Shown here piece after piece: positions 54,838 to 62,243 of a stretch of 64,000 bases of DNA. The number at the start of each line of letters is the position of its first letter. The stretch's first letter is position 1. The notes under the pieces are model-generated. The model was not told the DNA's origin. It did not search any database and saw nothing but the letters and a program-made list of their open reading frames with translations. The translations under genes were made by a program, and so were the position numbers. Source of the DNA: Pannonibacter carbonis (GTDB taxonomy: Bacteria > Pseudomonadota > Alphaproteobacteria > Rhizobiales > Stappiaceae); contig NZ_PUDR01000005.1 of assembly GCF_003012935.1 (NCBI RefSeq), positions 124,001 through 188,000 of the forward strand. The letters run 5' to 3'.

Positions 54838-55722
54838 GTGTCGCTTGACTTCACCTGCCTGCTCGATGGCCGCTATGCCCTGGGCGAGTGCCCGACGTGG
54901 GACGAGACAACCGGCACGCTCTACTTCGTCGACATCAAGGGCAAGACGATCCATGCGCTGGACTGGGCAAGCCGCGCCCTCACTGCAAGCTGGCACTTCG
55001 AGCGTGAGGTCGGTTCCTTCGGGCTGGCAGCGGACGGGCGCTTCGTCGTGGCCGAGTGGGACGAAGTCTATCTCTTCGATCCGGCGACCCGCGCCCAGGA
55101 GCCTCTGGCCAGCATCGAAGCTGACCTGCCGCATACCCGGCTGAATGATGGCAAGGTTGGCCCCGATGGCGCCTTCTGGGTCGGCACAATGGACATCCGC
55201 ACCCCGCGCGAACCTGTTGGTGGCCTCTATCGTGTCGGCCCTGACGGATCCCTGACCCGGATCATCGGCGAGTTGCGCGTCTCCAACGGCCTTGCCTGGT
55301 CGCCGGATGGCCGCACCCTGTATCACGCCGACAGCGGCCCCGGCTGGATTGACACCTGGGATTTCGAGCCGGCCAGCGGTGAGGCATCGAACCGCCGCCG
55401 CTTCGCACAGCTCGTCACCGAGACCGGCCGTCCGGACGGCGGTACCGTTGATAGCGACGGCAACTACTGGAATGCGGGAGTGTCTGCGGGTGTTCTCAAC
55501 TGCTTTGCGCCAGATGGCACGCAGATTGGGGCTTATGCCGTTCCGGTTCCGCGCCCGACCATGCCTTGCTTCTGCGGCCCGGACCTGTCGGATCTGGTGC
55601 TGACGAGCCTGCGCCCGGACGACGCAGCAGCCATTGAGGCAGCACCGCAGTCAGGCAGCCTGTTCCACGCTGTCCCCGGCGTGCGCGGCCTTCCCACTTA
55701 CCGCTTCGGCGCGCGGGCCTGA
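54838..55722 (+). CDS. SMP-30/gluconolactonase family protein
   Basis: The 294-residue six-bladed beta-propeller starts at a GTG with GAGGAG 8 bases before it. Metal-binding and catalytic positions match the family: Glu in LGECPTWDETTGTLYFVDIK, Asn in RLNDGKVGPDG, Asn-Asp in RVSNGLAWSPDG and the Asp in RPDGGTVDSDGNYWN. Members hydrolyse sugar lactones. Because pgl is missing between zwf and edd and this gene carries the same operator, it may act as the 6-phosphogluconolactonase, or as a lactonase for gluconate or other aldonates. The substrate is not decided by sequence. Confidence 0.88.
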   Translation: MSLDFTCLLDGRYALGECPTWDETTGTLYFVDIKGKTIHALDWASRALTASWHFEREVGSFGLAADGRFVVAEWDEVYLFDPATRAQEPLASIEADLPHTRLNDGKVGPDGAFWVGTMDIRTPREPVGGLYRVGPDGSLTRIIGELRVSNGLAWSPDGRTLYHADSGPGWIDTWDFEPASGEASNRRRFAQLVTETGRPDGGTVDSDGNYWNAGVSAGVLNCFAPDGTQIGAYAVPVPRPTMPCFCGPDLSDLVLTSLRPDDAAAIEAAPQSGSLFHAVPGVRGLPTYRFGARA

Positions 55723-55737
55723 GCCCGCGCCGCGTCC

Positions 55738-56529
55738 TCAGGCAGCTTCGTCCGAGACGTCCCGTCCGGCCCGGACGAAGCCCTTGGCCGCCTCAGGGAT
55801 CACCTTGCCCCAGCAAGGCTTGAGGTCATGATCGACCGAGACGCGTTCGTCGAAGACGAAGCATTCGCCGGCCCACAGGCTTTCGGCCTGCGGCATCTTT
55901 TCCAGATAGTTGAGGATGCCGCCGTCCAGGTGGAACACGTTCTCAATCCCCAGATCCATCAGATAGGACGTCGACTTTTCACAGCGGATGCCACCTGTGC
56001 AGAACATCGCGACCTTGCTGGCCTTGCCGAGATCGCGCTGCTGCTTGAGCCAGTCCGGGAACTGGCGGAACGACCGTGTCTCCGGATTGACCGCGCCCTT
56101 GAACGTTCCGAAGGCAAATTCATAGTCATTGCGGGTATCGATGATCAGCACATCCGGCTCGCTGATCAGGCTGTTCCAGTCCTGCGGCGAGACATAGGTG
56201 CCCACGTGCTTGCGCGGGTCCACGCTGGGAACACCCAGCGTCACGATCTCCTTTTTCAGCCGCACCTTCATGCGCTTGAAAGGAATGTGCTCGCACCAGC
56301 TTTCCTTGTGCACCAGATCGGCAAGGCGCGGATCGCTGCGCATATGCTCCAGCACAGTCCGGATCCCCTGTTCAGGCCCGGCAATGGTTCCATTCACCCC
56401 CTCGCGCGCGAGCAGAAGACTGCCGAACACTCCGTTCGTTGTGCAAACCTCGTGGAGCGGCAGGCGAAGGTCGGCGTAGTCCTCAAGCGGAACGAACTTG
56501 TAAAGGGCAGCAACGAGAAACTGGGTCAT
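55738..56529 (-). CDS. trhO: tRNA uridine(34) hydroxylase TrhO (rhodanese family)
   Basis: The 263-residue protein has an N-terminal ferredoxin-like part ([20 protein letters not shown]) and a C-terminal rhodanese domain with the active-site loop [12 protein letters not shown]. This is the family once called YceA, now known to add a hydroxyl group to U34 of tRNA for the later formation of cmo5U/mo5U. It would act in the cytoplasm on several tRNAs. The upstream terminator on the same strand separates it from the Reb cluster, so it is not part of that locus. Confidence 0.93.
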   Translation of the reverse strand: MTQFLVAALYKFVPLEDYADLRLPLHEVCTTNGVFGSLLLAREGVNGTIAGPEQGIRTVLEHMRSDPRLADLVHKESWCEHIPFKRMKVRLKKEIVTLGVPSVDPRKHVGTYVSPQDWNSLISEPDVLIIDTRNDYEFAFGTFKGAVNPETRSFRQFPDWLKQQRDLGKASKVAMFCTGGIRCEKSTSYLMDLGIENVFHLDGGILNYLEKMPQAESLWAGECFVFDERVSVDHDLKPCWGKVIPEAAKGFVRAGRDVSDEAA

Positions 56530-56585
56530 GGTCCGGCGTCAGCAAGGTCTGGATGCGGACTGTATGCCCCCAAAGCTGGCAAAAC

Positions 56586-56633
56586 GCAAAAAGGAACGCT
56601 TGCCTCCGGCCAGAGCCAGCGGAAAGCGTTCCA
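56586..56633 (-). terminator. Terminator of the Reb locus
   Basis: On the minus strand GGAACGCTT (56632-56624) pairs with AAGCGTTCC (56601-56593), enclosing a second GC-rich hairpin, and is followed by TTTTTGCGTTTT. It lies between the last rebB and trhO. Confidence 0.85.
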
Positions 56634-56666
56634 GTTTGGTCCCGGGAGGAAGCCGGGAGGATGCCG

Positions 56667-56996
56667 TCAGCGACCGCCGCTGAAGGCGTTCAGAACGGTC
56701 AGAAGGCTGGTGAGGTTGTCGGCAACGCCAGTCTGGGCGACCTTCTCGGTCGCACCGGCGGCAGCCGTGGTGTCGAGCGAGTAGATCTGCATGATGCCCT
56801 GGTTGACAGCAGCCTGGGCCAGCGACGTCTGCTGCTGCTGCGCCTGCACAGCATTCTCGAACAGGATGCCGGTGGAGTGCGCCATCGCCTGGTACAGCGT
56901 GCTGATGGCAATGGCCGGGGCTTCACCCACGACCTTGACGTTGGACTGCGTCACCGCATCGGTGACCATCGGATTGACGGTTACAGGATCTGCCAT
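56667..56996 (-). CDS. rebB: RebB family R-body protein (copy A)
   Basis: The 109-residue protein matches the RebB family of refractile-body subunits: VNPMVTDAVTQSNVKVVGEA, then PAIAISTLYQAMAHSTG, NAVQAQQQQTSLAQAAVNQG and IYSLDTTAAAGATEK. R-bodies are ribbons of Reb proteins wound into a roll in the cell that can unroll on a pH change; in Caedibacter they take part in killing of paramecia. It is about 90 % identical to the next gene, so it is a recent tandem copy. The ribosome-binding site is AAGGAGCAAGACCC. It is the last gene of the cluster. Confidence 0.93.
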   Translation of the reverse strand: MADPVTVNPMVTDAVTQSNVKVVGEAPAIAISTLYQAMAHSTGILFENAVQAQQQQTSLAQAAVNQGIMQIYSLDTTAAAGATEKVAQTGVADNLTSLLTVLNAFSGGR

Positions 56997-57165
56997 GGGT
57001 CTTGCTCCTTAGAGGGAGGCCGCACGTCACTCGGCCTTTGCATCTGATAGGACGCCCCTGATGGGACGTTGTGACGGGAAAGCACTGCGTTTCTTTGCTT
57101 TTTCAGTTCGCTGCTCTCGCAATCAAAGCTCGGTTCGCGAGGTCGAAGGGGCCACGAGCGCCCGG

Positions 57166-57486
57166 TCAGCTGAAGGAGTTGAGAACCGACAGCAGGCTGG
57201 TCAGGCTGTCGCTGGTGCCGGTCTGGCCGATTTTCTCGGTCGCACCGGCGGCAGCCGTGGTGTCGAGCGAATAGATCTGCATGATGCCCTGGTTGACAGC
57301 CGCCTGGGCCAGCGACGTCTGCTGCTGCTGCGCCTGCACCGCGTTCTGGAACAGGATGCTGGTTGAATGCGCCATCGCCTGATACAGCGTGCTGATGGCA
57401 ATCGCCGGGGCTTCGCCCACGACCTTGAGGTTGGACTGGGTCACGGCGTCGGTGACCATCGGATTCACGGTGACAGGTACGGCCAT
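57166..57486 (-). CDS. rebB: RebB family R-body protein (copy B)
   Basis: The 106-residue protein is the near twin of copy A, differing in about eleven positions, chiefly in the C-terminal third (TGTSDSLTSLLSVLNSFS instead of TGVADNLTSLLTVLNAFSGG). The start ATG at 57486 has AGGAG 7 bases before it. The 169 bases between the copies have no hairpin that looks like a terminator. Upstream lies an AT-rich 128-base gap with TTGAAAAAACTCAATAAAAA on the minus strand, a possible promoter. R-bodies often need two unequal Reb proteins, so both copies may be structural. Confidence 0.92.
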   Translation of the reverse strand: MAVPVTVNPMVTDAVTQSNLKVVGEAPAIAISTLYQAMAHSTSILFQNAVQAQQQQTSLAQAAVNQGIMQIYSLDTTAAAGATEKIGQTGTSDSLTSLLSVLNSFS

Positions 57487-57614
57487 CTGTTTGCTCCTGA
57501 TTGCGGGGGGTGATGCCCTCCCCGTTGCCTTCATATCGACGCCTGAACTTGGTATGTGTGAACTATAACTCGTTATTTTTATTGAGTTTTTTCAAGCCAA
57601 AACACCAAACGCGC

Positions 57615-58505
57615 CTATCCCCGACCGGCGCGTTTCTGCTCCAGTCGGGCGGCAAGCTGGGCCAGAAGACCGGAGATCTTCCGGTCAACTTCCTGAGCAA
57701 CGACCCCGCGGACATCGCCCATTCTCTGGTTCATCTGCATGGCCATGCCCCTGGGCGTCGCCTGGGGCATGGCACCTGTCTGGGCTGCAGGTTGCCCTTG
57801 TCCAGCTGCTGGTGCCGGTTCACTGCCCGGAGGCGCGCCTAGGCCATGTCCAAGCGTGTTGGCTGCAGCGAGTGCGACAGAGGCAGATGATGTGAGCTGT
57901 CCGAGCAGATCCTTGTCCGACAGGAGGCGCAGCATGGTTTCGTGCTCGCTGCGCATCGAGGTCGACAGCTGCGCGGCCGTATCGCGCGTGGCCGCCAGGA
58001 TCTTTGCCGCCGTCGCGATGCCCTGCTCGAATGCAGCATCGGCCGCGCGCTTCTGACGGCCGGCTTCAATTCCGGCCGCAAGAATGGCCGGCAACGAGCG
58101 GGAAACGGCCTGATATCCCGCCTGCAAGGCCGCCACTTTCAGATGATCCTGCAGGAGGCGGCGCATCAGCTGGTCGCCTTCCGGCACGCTGAGCCCGGAC
58201 GCCGGCCCCGATCCCGCCGCCGCAGCAGCGGGTTCGCCCGCCGGGCCAGGCGTCACCGGCGGCACAGCAGGTTGGGCGACAGGCGGTTCGCTGCCGCTGG
58301 CAGATGCTACAGGCGCAGGAGATGCGGGCGGCGGGGTTTCCGGCTCAGGAACCCCGCCAACCATCACCTCGATCTTGGGCACGGGCACCACGGGCGCAGT
58401 CACTTCCGGCGCATCAGCGGTCGGGATCGGAACCGTTGGTGCCACAACGTTCGGCGCGACGAGCGTCGGGGTTTCAGGCGCGGAAACGATCAGCGTTTCG
58501 GTCAT
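57615..58505 (-). CDS. Reb-locus protein of unknown function, Pro-rich plus helical
   Basis: From the ATG at 58505 (GAGGAG 9 bases before) the protein has 296 residues. The first ~110 residues are a Pro/Ala/Val/Thr-rich, probably extended region (TLVAPNVVAPTVPIPTADAP; EVTAPVVPVPKIEVMVGG). Then comes a helical domain of about 120 residues (QLMRRLLQDHLKVAALQAGY; AADAAFEQGIATAAKILAAT), and a tail (MQMNQRMGDVRGVVAQEVDR) that reads like another helix. No RebB motif or enzyme motif is visible. It overlaps the upstream gene by 32 bases, so the two are co-expressed. It could be a scaffold, anchor or length-control protein, but this is a guess. Confidence 0.72.
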   Translation of the reverse strand: MTETLIVSAPETPTLVAPNVVAPTVPIPTADAPEVTAPVVPVPKIEVMVGGVPEPETPPPASPAPVASASGSEPPVAQPAVPPVTPGPAGEPAAAAAGSGPASGLSVPEGDQLMRRLLQDHLKVAALQAGYQAVSRSLPAILAAGIEAGRQKRAADAAFEQGIATAAKILAATRDTAAQLSTSMRSEHETMLRLLSDKDLLGQLTSSASVALAAANTLGHGLGAPPGSEPAPAAGQGQPAAQTGAMPQATPRGMAMQMNQRMGDVRGVVAQEVDRKISGLLAQLAARLEQKRAGRG

Positions 58506-59001
58506 CGCTGCTCTCCTCGGAATTGCGGTCATCCTCGCGGCCGGCATCCCGGCCCGAAGCCCTTGCGGTTGTGCTGCTGACTTCCCGCTCATAGTCACGG
58601 TCAGACGGACGGATCACATCCCGGTCGGTGGTCCGCTCAGTACCGCGCGGTTCCGCATGTTCATGGCAGCGGCAGCCATGATCGCCACTGCGGGCGACAT
58701 AGACCCCGCTCACGCCGGAGCTGCAGGGATGGCCACATCCACCGCTGACATGCATGGCCCGCAGCTCGACTTCGGGTGCCGGGGCAAAGCGCAGATTGCG
58801 GGCAACCGCCATCATCTGGTCTGCGCCCCACAACGAGGCCCGGGCACTGGCGATCTGGCTGATCACGCGCGGATACATGCAGTAGAGCCGTTCAAGCTCG
58901 GCAGCGTCGCGCTCCTTGCCCAGATCCTCGGCCCAGCTGGTTAGAAAGTCAGCCAGCAGGCTGTCCAGTTCGGTACAGATGACATTGATTTCGAGTTCCA
59001 T
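58474..59001 (-). CDS. Reb-locus protein of unknown function, Cys/His patch and charged tail
   Basis: From the ATG at 59001 (GGAG 8 bases before) the protein has 175 residues. The first ~75 residues are helical (DSLLADFLTSWAEDLGKERD, LERLYCMYPRVISQIASARA). The middle has a dense Cys/His patch: HVSGGCGHPCSSG and DHGCRCHEHAE, which could bind a metal. The last ~50 residues are a highly charged Arg/Asp/Glu/Ser stretch (RDYEREVSSTTARASGRD) and are probably disordered. I do not recognise a family. It lies between the long RebB-domain protein and the Pro-rich protein and overlaps the latter by 32 bases. Confidence 0.7.
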   Translation of the reverse strand: MELEINVICTELDSLLADFLTSWAEDLGKERDAAELERLYCMYPRVISQIASARASLWGADQMMAVARNLRFAPAPEVELRAMHVSGGCGHPCSSGVSGVYVARSGDHGCRCHEHAEPRGTERTTDRDVIRPSDRDYEREVSSTTARASGRDAGREDDRNSEESSDDRNADRFRA

Positions 59002-59090
59002 GATCACCGCTCCTTTTTCGGGCATGCGTGGTCCCTGCCCGGCGAAGACTGCTTCGCAAGGGTCTGGTCGTATCCGGACCGATGGGACGG

Positions 59091-60098
59091 TCAGGGTGTC
59101 TTGAGATCGCTGAAGATCGTCTGGGCCGACTGGCCGGCCGTCGTGCTCACGGACCCGTAGACCTGCACGGCGGCGGTCACCATGCTCTGGATTTCTGCCA
59201 GCAGCGGCACGGCTTCAGCCTCACCAACGGGACCCTGCGCGGCCTTCTTGATCGCAATGGCCTGGGCAGCGACCGCGATCTGCATGATGGCGTTCATGTA
59301 GCTGGCTGCATCCTGCACCGCCTGCCCGGTGGTCTGGCCCACCATGATTTCCGGTGGCGTCACGGCCATCTTCATGCCGTAGGCAAGGTTCTCCGTATTG
59401 GAAAACTGCACTGCCTGAACCACCTGCTGGTTCAGTGCCGAGGTGCTGCCACCCGATGGCGCGGGAGGGGCCGGAGGGGCTGGCGGGGCTGGAGGATCAT
59501 CGCCCGTACCATCGCCGCCCCCGTCTCCAAGACCATTGCCGCCGATACCGGCACCAAGCCCGCCTGTGCCCTTGCCGCCACCGCCTGGTGCTGCCGCAAG
59601 AGCTGCGGCCGGTTCAGCACTCCGGTTCGGGGCAGGGCTGCGGCGCACCATGTCCTCGCCGGCCAACCTCTGCAGCTGCACCGGCGCGTCATTGTCTTCT
59701 GGCAGGGCGGCGAATGCACCATGTGCAGCCGCTCCGTTCATCCTGCCTTCGGCGGCCAGGCTGCCTTGCCCCTGAATGTCCATGTCAGACCTTCCCTGTT
59801 TGTCGCGGGTTTCCCGGTTGCTTGTGGTGGGCGCGTCGGTTTGTGGGCGCGGACGGCTGGCGCTTCCCCCACGCGATGCCCCTTCCATGACATGTGCCGT
59901 AGCGCGCGCTGCATTCGGCGTTCCGGCAAGACCTTCAGCAGTCAGGCGTCGCCGCGGCCGGTCGGGCACCCAATCGGCGGTCCAGCCATCGTTCCCGCCG
60001 TCAGGCCAACCCGCCCCCTGCCCCGCACCAGCTGGAGCGGCTTGCGGCGGTCCGTCAAAGAATGACTTGAGACGCTGGAGTCCTGACGCCAGCCACAT
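59091..60098 (-). CDS. Long RebB-like protein with disordered N-terminal region
   Basis: The 335-residue protein has an Ala/Gly/Pro/Arg-rich N-terminal ~225 residues containing a Gly run (GGGGKGTGGLGAGIGGNGLG) and a PPAPPAP linker. The C-terminal ~110 residues are a RebB-type domain (NQQVVQAVQFSNTENLAYGM; QDAASYMNAIMQIAVAAQAI; QSMVTAAVQVYGSVSTTAGQ). The domain is more distant from RebB than copies A and B. GGGAG 7 bases before the ATG supports this start; the ATG at 59786 with AAGG is an alternative that would remove the basic first hundred residues. It may cap or anchor the ribbon, or be a variant subunit. Confidence 0.78.
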   Translation of the reverse strand: MWLASGLQRLKSFFDGPPQAAPAGAGQGAGWPDGGNDGWTADWVPDRPRRRLTAEGLAGTPNAARATAHVMEGASRGGSASRPRPQTDAPTTSNRETRDKQGRSDMDIQGQGSLAAEGRMNGAAAHGAFAALPEDNDAPVQLQRLAGEDMVRRSPAPNRSAEPAAALAAAPGGGGKGTGGLGAGIGGNGLGDGGGDGTGDDPPAPPAPPAPPAPSGGSTSALNQQVVQAVQFSNTENLAYGMKMAVTPPEIMVGQTTGQAVQDAASYMNAIMQIAVAAQAIAIKKAAQGPVGEAEAVPLLAEIQSMVTAAVQVYGSVSTTAGQSAQTIFSDLKTP

Positions 60099-60224
60099 GA
60101 TCCGTCTCCCGTGGAATCAACCCCGGCGACAGGTCCGCTGACCGCCGACGGGTTACCGCAACAGGACGAGGGGCATTTCCGACACGCCGGCCTCGCGAAA
60201 GCGCTGGCCAGCGGCGCGCTGCCG

Positions 60225-60449
60225 CTACTCTCCGATGTCCATGATCAGTTGCACCGCTTTCGACACGACTGCCGTCATGATCTGGTTCATGGCCTGCTGG
60301 CTGTGCACGGCGTTCTGGATCGAAAGACCGGTCGCATGGCTGCTGACCTGATACAGGCTGGCGATCGCCTGAGCCGGCGCCTCCGCCACAACCTTCACAT
60401 TGGTCTGGGTGACTGCATCGGTGATTTGTGCGTTTACAAGATCGACCAT
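60225..60449 (-). CDS. rebB: Short RebB family protein (copy C)
   Basis: The 74-residue protein is a short RebB: VNAQITDAVTQTNVKVVAEA, PAQAIASLYQVSSHATGLSI, QNAVHSQQAMNQIMTAVVSK. It lacks the C-terminal third of copies A and B (the SLDTT block). In RebB-type genes the N-terminal 'ITDAVTQTNVKV' and middle 'NAVHSQQ' parts are the conserved core, so this is a complete minimal unit rather than a truncation; no frameshift is seen after the stop. It is the first structural gene after the sigma factor. Confidence 0.9.
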   Translation of the reverse strand: MVDLVNAQITDAVTQTNVKVVAEAPAQAIASLYQVSSHATGLSIQNAVHSQQAMNQIMTAVVSKAVQLIMDIGE

Positions 60450-60497
60450 GGTAGATTTTCCTGTTCAGCTCGCGATTGCCGTATCCCTCTGGACGTT

Positions 60498-61100
60498 TCA
60501 CCCTTTCCGTCGTGACGGCGGCGGGATCAACTGCGGCTCTTCCGCGTGTTCGAGACCTGCTCGCAGCATCTGCCGCAGGTTCTGTACCCGCTTGCGCGCC
60601 AGGGCCTCCGAAATACCCAGGTCCGCAGCGATCTCGCGGTAGCCCAGCTCATCGCAGAAGCGCATCTCGAAGATCCTCTGGTGCTCCTCCGGCAACCGGT
60701 CGATCAGCCGCATGACCCTGGCGAGCGCTTCCTGCTGCCACAGAAGATGTTCCTGGCTCGGACGGCTGTCGGCCATGTCTGCCGTGCTGTCCTCGTAGAT
60801 GTCGGCCGAGAAATCGCGGACTTGCCGCTCCGAATTCCGCCGCCGCAACCTCGAGATGTATTCATTCTTCAGGGCGAAAAGCAGAAACGCGCGCGGTTCA
60901 CGAACCTGCGTGTCGGTCCGCTCCACATGACTGATCGCCTTGATCAGCGTCGACGAGAGCAGGTCTTCCGCCTCTTCCCGATCGCCTCGGGTCAACCGCA
61001 TTGCCCTGCGCCGCAGCACCGGGCCATCGTCAATCCAGCTCGACCAGAGGCCACCGGCAGGCATCGTTTCCAACATCGCGCGCTTCCTGATCTCGTCCAC
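60498..61100 (-). CDS. ECF-type RNA polymerase sigma factor, likely Reb-locus regulator
   Basis: The 200-residue sigma-70 family protein starts at a GTG at 61100 with GGAG 8 bases upstream. Region 2 is RRRAMRLTRGDREEAEDLLS and LIKAISHVERTDTQVREPRA; region 4 is LIDRLPEEHQRIFEMRFCDE, LGYREIAADLGISEALARKR. No anti-sigma gene is beside it, so its control is unknown. It is the first gene of the minus-strand Reb cluster, so it could switch on the locus. I did not find a clear shared promoter motif upstream of the reb genes. Confidence 0.88.
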   Translation of the reverse strand: MDEIRKRAMLETMPAGGLWSSWIDDGPVLRRRAMRLTRGDREEAEDLLSSTLIKAISHVERTDTQVREPRAFLLFALKNEYISRLRRRNSERQVRDFSADIYEDSTADMADSRPSQEHLLWQQEALARVMRLIDRLPEEHQRIFEMRFCDELGYREIAADLGISEALARKRVQNLRQMLRAGLEHAEEPQLIPPPSRRKG

Positions 61101-61696
61101 GGACTGTCTCCCTGCGCATTTGGCTCTTTTACGGCCTTGTGCTCTCAGAGACGCTGAAGATATTCCTTCGTGACATTAGATCAGAAGATTTTTTATTTAA
61201 AGATTCGATGCGTTAGGAATTTGTTAGGCATGTTTTTATTGATATCCGGGTTGTATTTGAATGACGGATGCCAGTTATTCCTGTGGGTGACCTACACGCA
61301 TCATCTGCCTGGAAAGACCTGACAGTCCGACAACGGAAATCCACCCCTGATTGCGGAAATGCAACCAAAATACAACCAACGAACCACCCGACTTGCACAA
61401 CCCAGAATAACCATCACCCCGCAAGACAAACCTTGGCGCAACTCAGGAATCCTGTCCTGAAAGGCTCAGATCTAGTTGTATGGAGGTTGCAGGAGCCGGC
61501 ACTCATACCGGGAGCGAGAAAGAGTTGCGAGACAATGGCTCCGCAGATGGGTGCCCCGCTGCACAGGCCAGCCAGCATCTGGCAGCTGCGCTGCACCTCG
61601 CCAAAATATCAAGCGCGCGACACAAACAACAAAAAAGGCGGCTCTCGCCACCTTGCATCAGCGCCATTCGGCGCTCGTCGTATCTTTAGAAGGAGA
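61101..61696. other. AT-richer intergenic region 3' of tRNA-Lys
   Basis: About 600 bases without a convincing gene. The open frames here overlap the tRNA or lack signals. The part at 61180-61260 is very AT-rich and probably holds the sigma-factor promoter. Composition differs from the surroundings, which fits the edge of an inserted segment. I see no integrase remnant and no repeat of the tRNA 3' end. Confidence 0.45.
61630..61653 (-). terminator. Terminator of tRNA-Lys
   Basis: On the minus strand GGTGGC-GAGA-GCCGCC forms a 6-bp hairpin with TTTTTTG after it, about 45 bases beyond the tRNA 3' end. Confidence 0.8.
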
Positions 61697-61772
61697 TGGT
61701 GGGTGCACAAGGATTCGAACCTTGGACCGTCTGATTAAGAGTCAGATGCTCTACCAACTGAGCTATACACCC
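61697..61772 (-). tRNA. tRNA-Lys (CTT anticodon)
   Basis: The 76-base cloverleaf reads on the minus strand from GGGTGTATAGCTCAGTTGG; the anticodon loop is CTCTTAA, giving anticodon CUU. The T-arm contains GGTTCGAATCC and the 3' end ...CACCCACCA shows that CCA is encoded. It is transcribed toward the Reb cluster; a terminator lies 45 bases beyond it. Confidence 0.97.
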
Positions 61773-61995
61773 ATCTCGCCGCCGGATCGAACGTGCCGTC
61801 CGCGTCGGATGAGCGGCTTATACCTACGCCCCTAACTTGTGGCAACCCCCTCTGATGAAGTTTTTATGGCAAACGACCGGTTCTGTGGGAAACCCGACAA
61901 GTGCTTGAAGACGATAGGGAAACAAGATCGAGCCCGCACCCCGCGCAACAATCGGCAAGCTGATGCCTGATTTGCGAAACTTTCAGAATTTGAAC

Positions 61996-62024
61996 TTGAC
62001 CGCGGTTTCGGCCCCGACTAGTGT
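61996..62024 (+). promoter_or_regulatory. Sigma-70-type promoter upstream of ilvB
   Basis: TTGACC (61996-62001) and TAGTGT (62019-62024) are separated by exactly 17 bases, a good match to a housekeeping promoter. Transcription would start around 62031 and first give the leader region, 310 bases before ilvB. Confidence 0.72.
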
Positions 62025-62141
62025 GCGGCGCAATCGCTGATGTGGTTCCGCCCTGCCGGAGCCCGCCGGCGAGATACGATCTCATCCCGATCGGCTCGAA
62101 TGGCGGGCTGGTGAGATGGGGCTGGTGGCAGGTTGCTTGAG

Positions 62142-62192
62142 ATGGCAAGTCTGATTCTTGTAGTAGGGACGCGCGCCACCGGAACGGTTTGA
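62142..62192 (+). CDS. Leader peptide of the ilvB attenuator
   Basis: A 16-codon frame encodes MASLILVVGTRATGTV, with a run Leu-Ile-Leu-Val-Val at codons 4-8 and Val as the last codon. Starvation for branched-chain amino acids would stall a ribosome there. The stop codon lies in the loop of the hairpin at 62171-62216, and a terminator follows before ilvB. The ribosome-binding site (GAG) is weak. The composition of codons and the position make a regulatory leader very likely; a second small frame at 62116 is less convincing. Confidence 0.75.
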   Translation: MASLILVVGTRATGTV

Positions 62193-62243
62193 TCCGTTCG
62201 GAACGGGTTGGCGCGCAGACAGGGCTCCTTCGGAGCCCTTTTT
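62171..62243 (+). promoter_or_regulatory. ilvB attenuator: pause hairpin and terminator
   Basis: The first hairpin pairs GCGCGCCA (62171-62178) with TGGCGCGC (62209-62216), with an inner CCGGAACGG/CCGTTCGG stem. The terminator hairpin pairs AGGGCTCC (62221-62228) with GGAGCCCT (62232-62239), followed by TTTT. A GGAGCCC copy at 62058-62064 could pair with the terminator's left arm as antiterminator. Ribosome stalling on the leader peptide would decide which structure forms. Confidence 0.72.

Noticed and set aside
56997-57165. Terminator between the two rebB copies
   Set aside because: The short inverted stretches here do not form a GC-rich hairpin followed by T bases, so the two genes are probably transcribed together.
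61268-61738. 156-residue frame running into the tRNA gene
   Set aside because: Its end overlaps tRNA-Lys and it has no homology-like pattern; the tRNA explains its last part.
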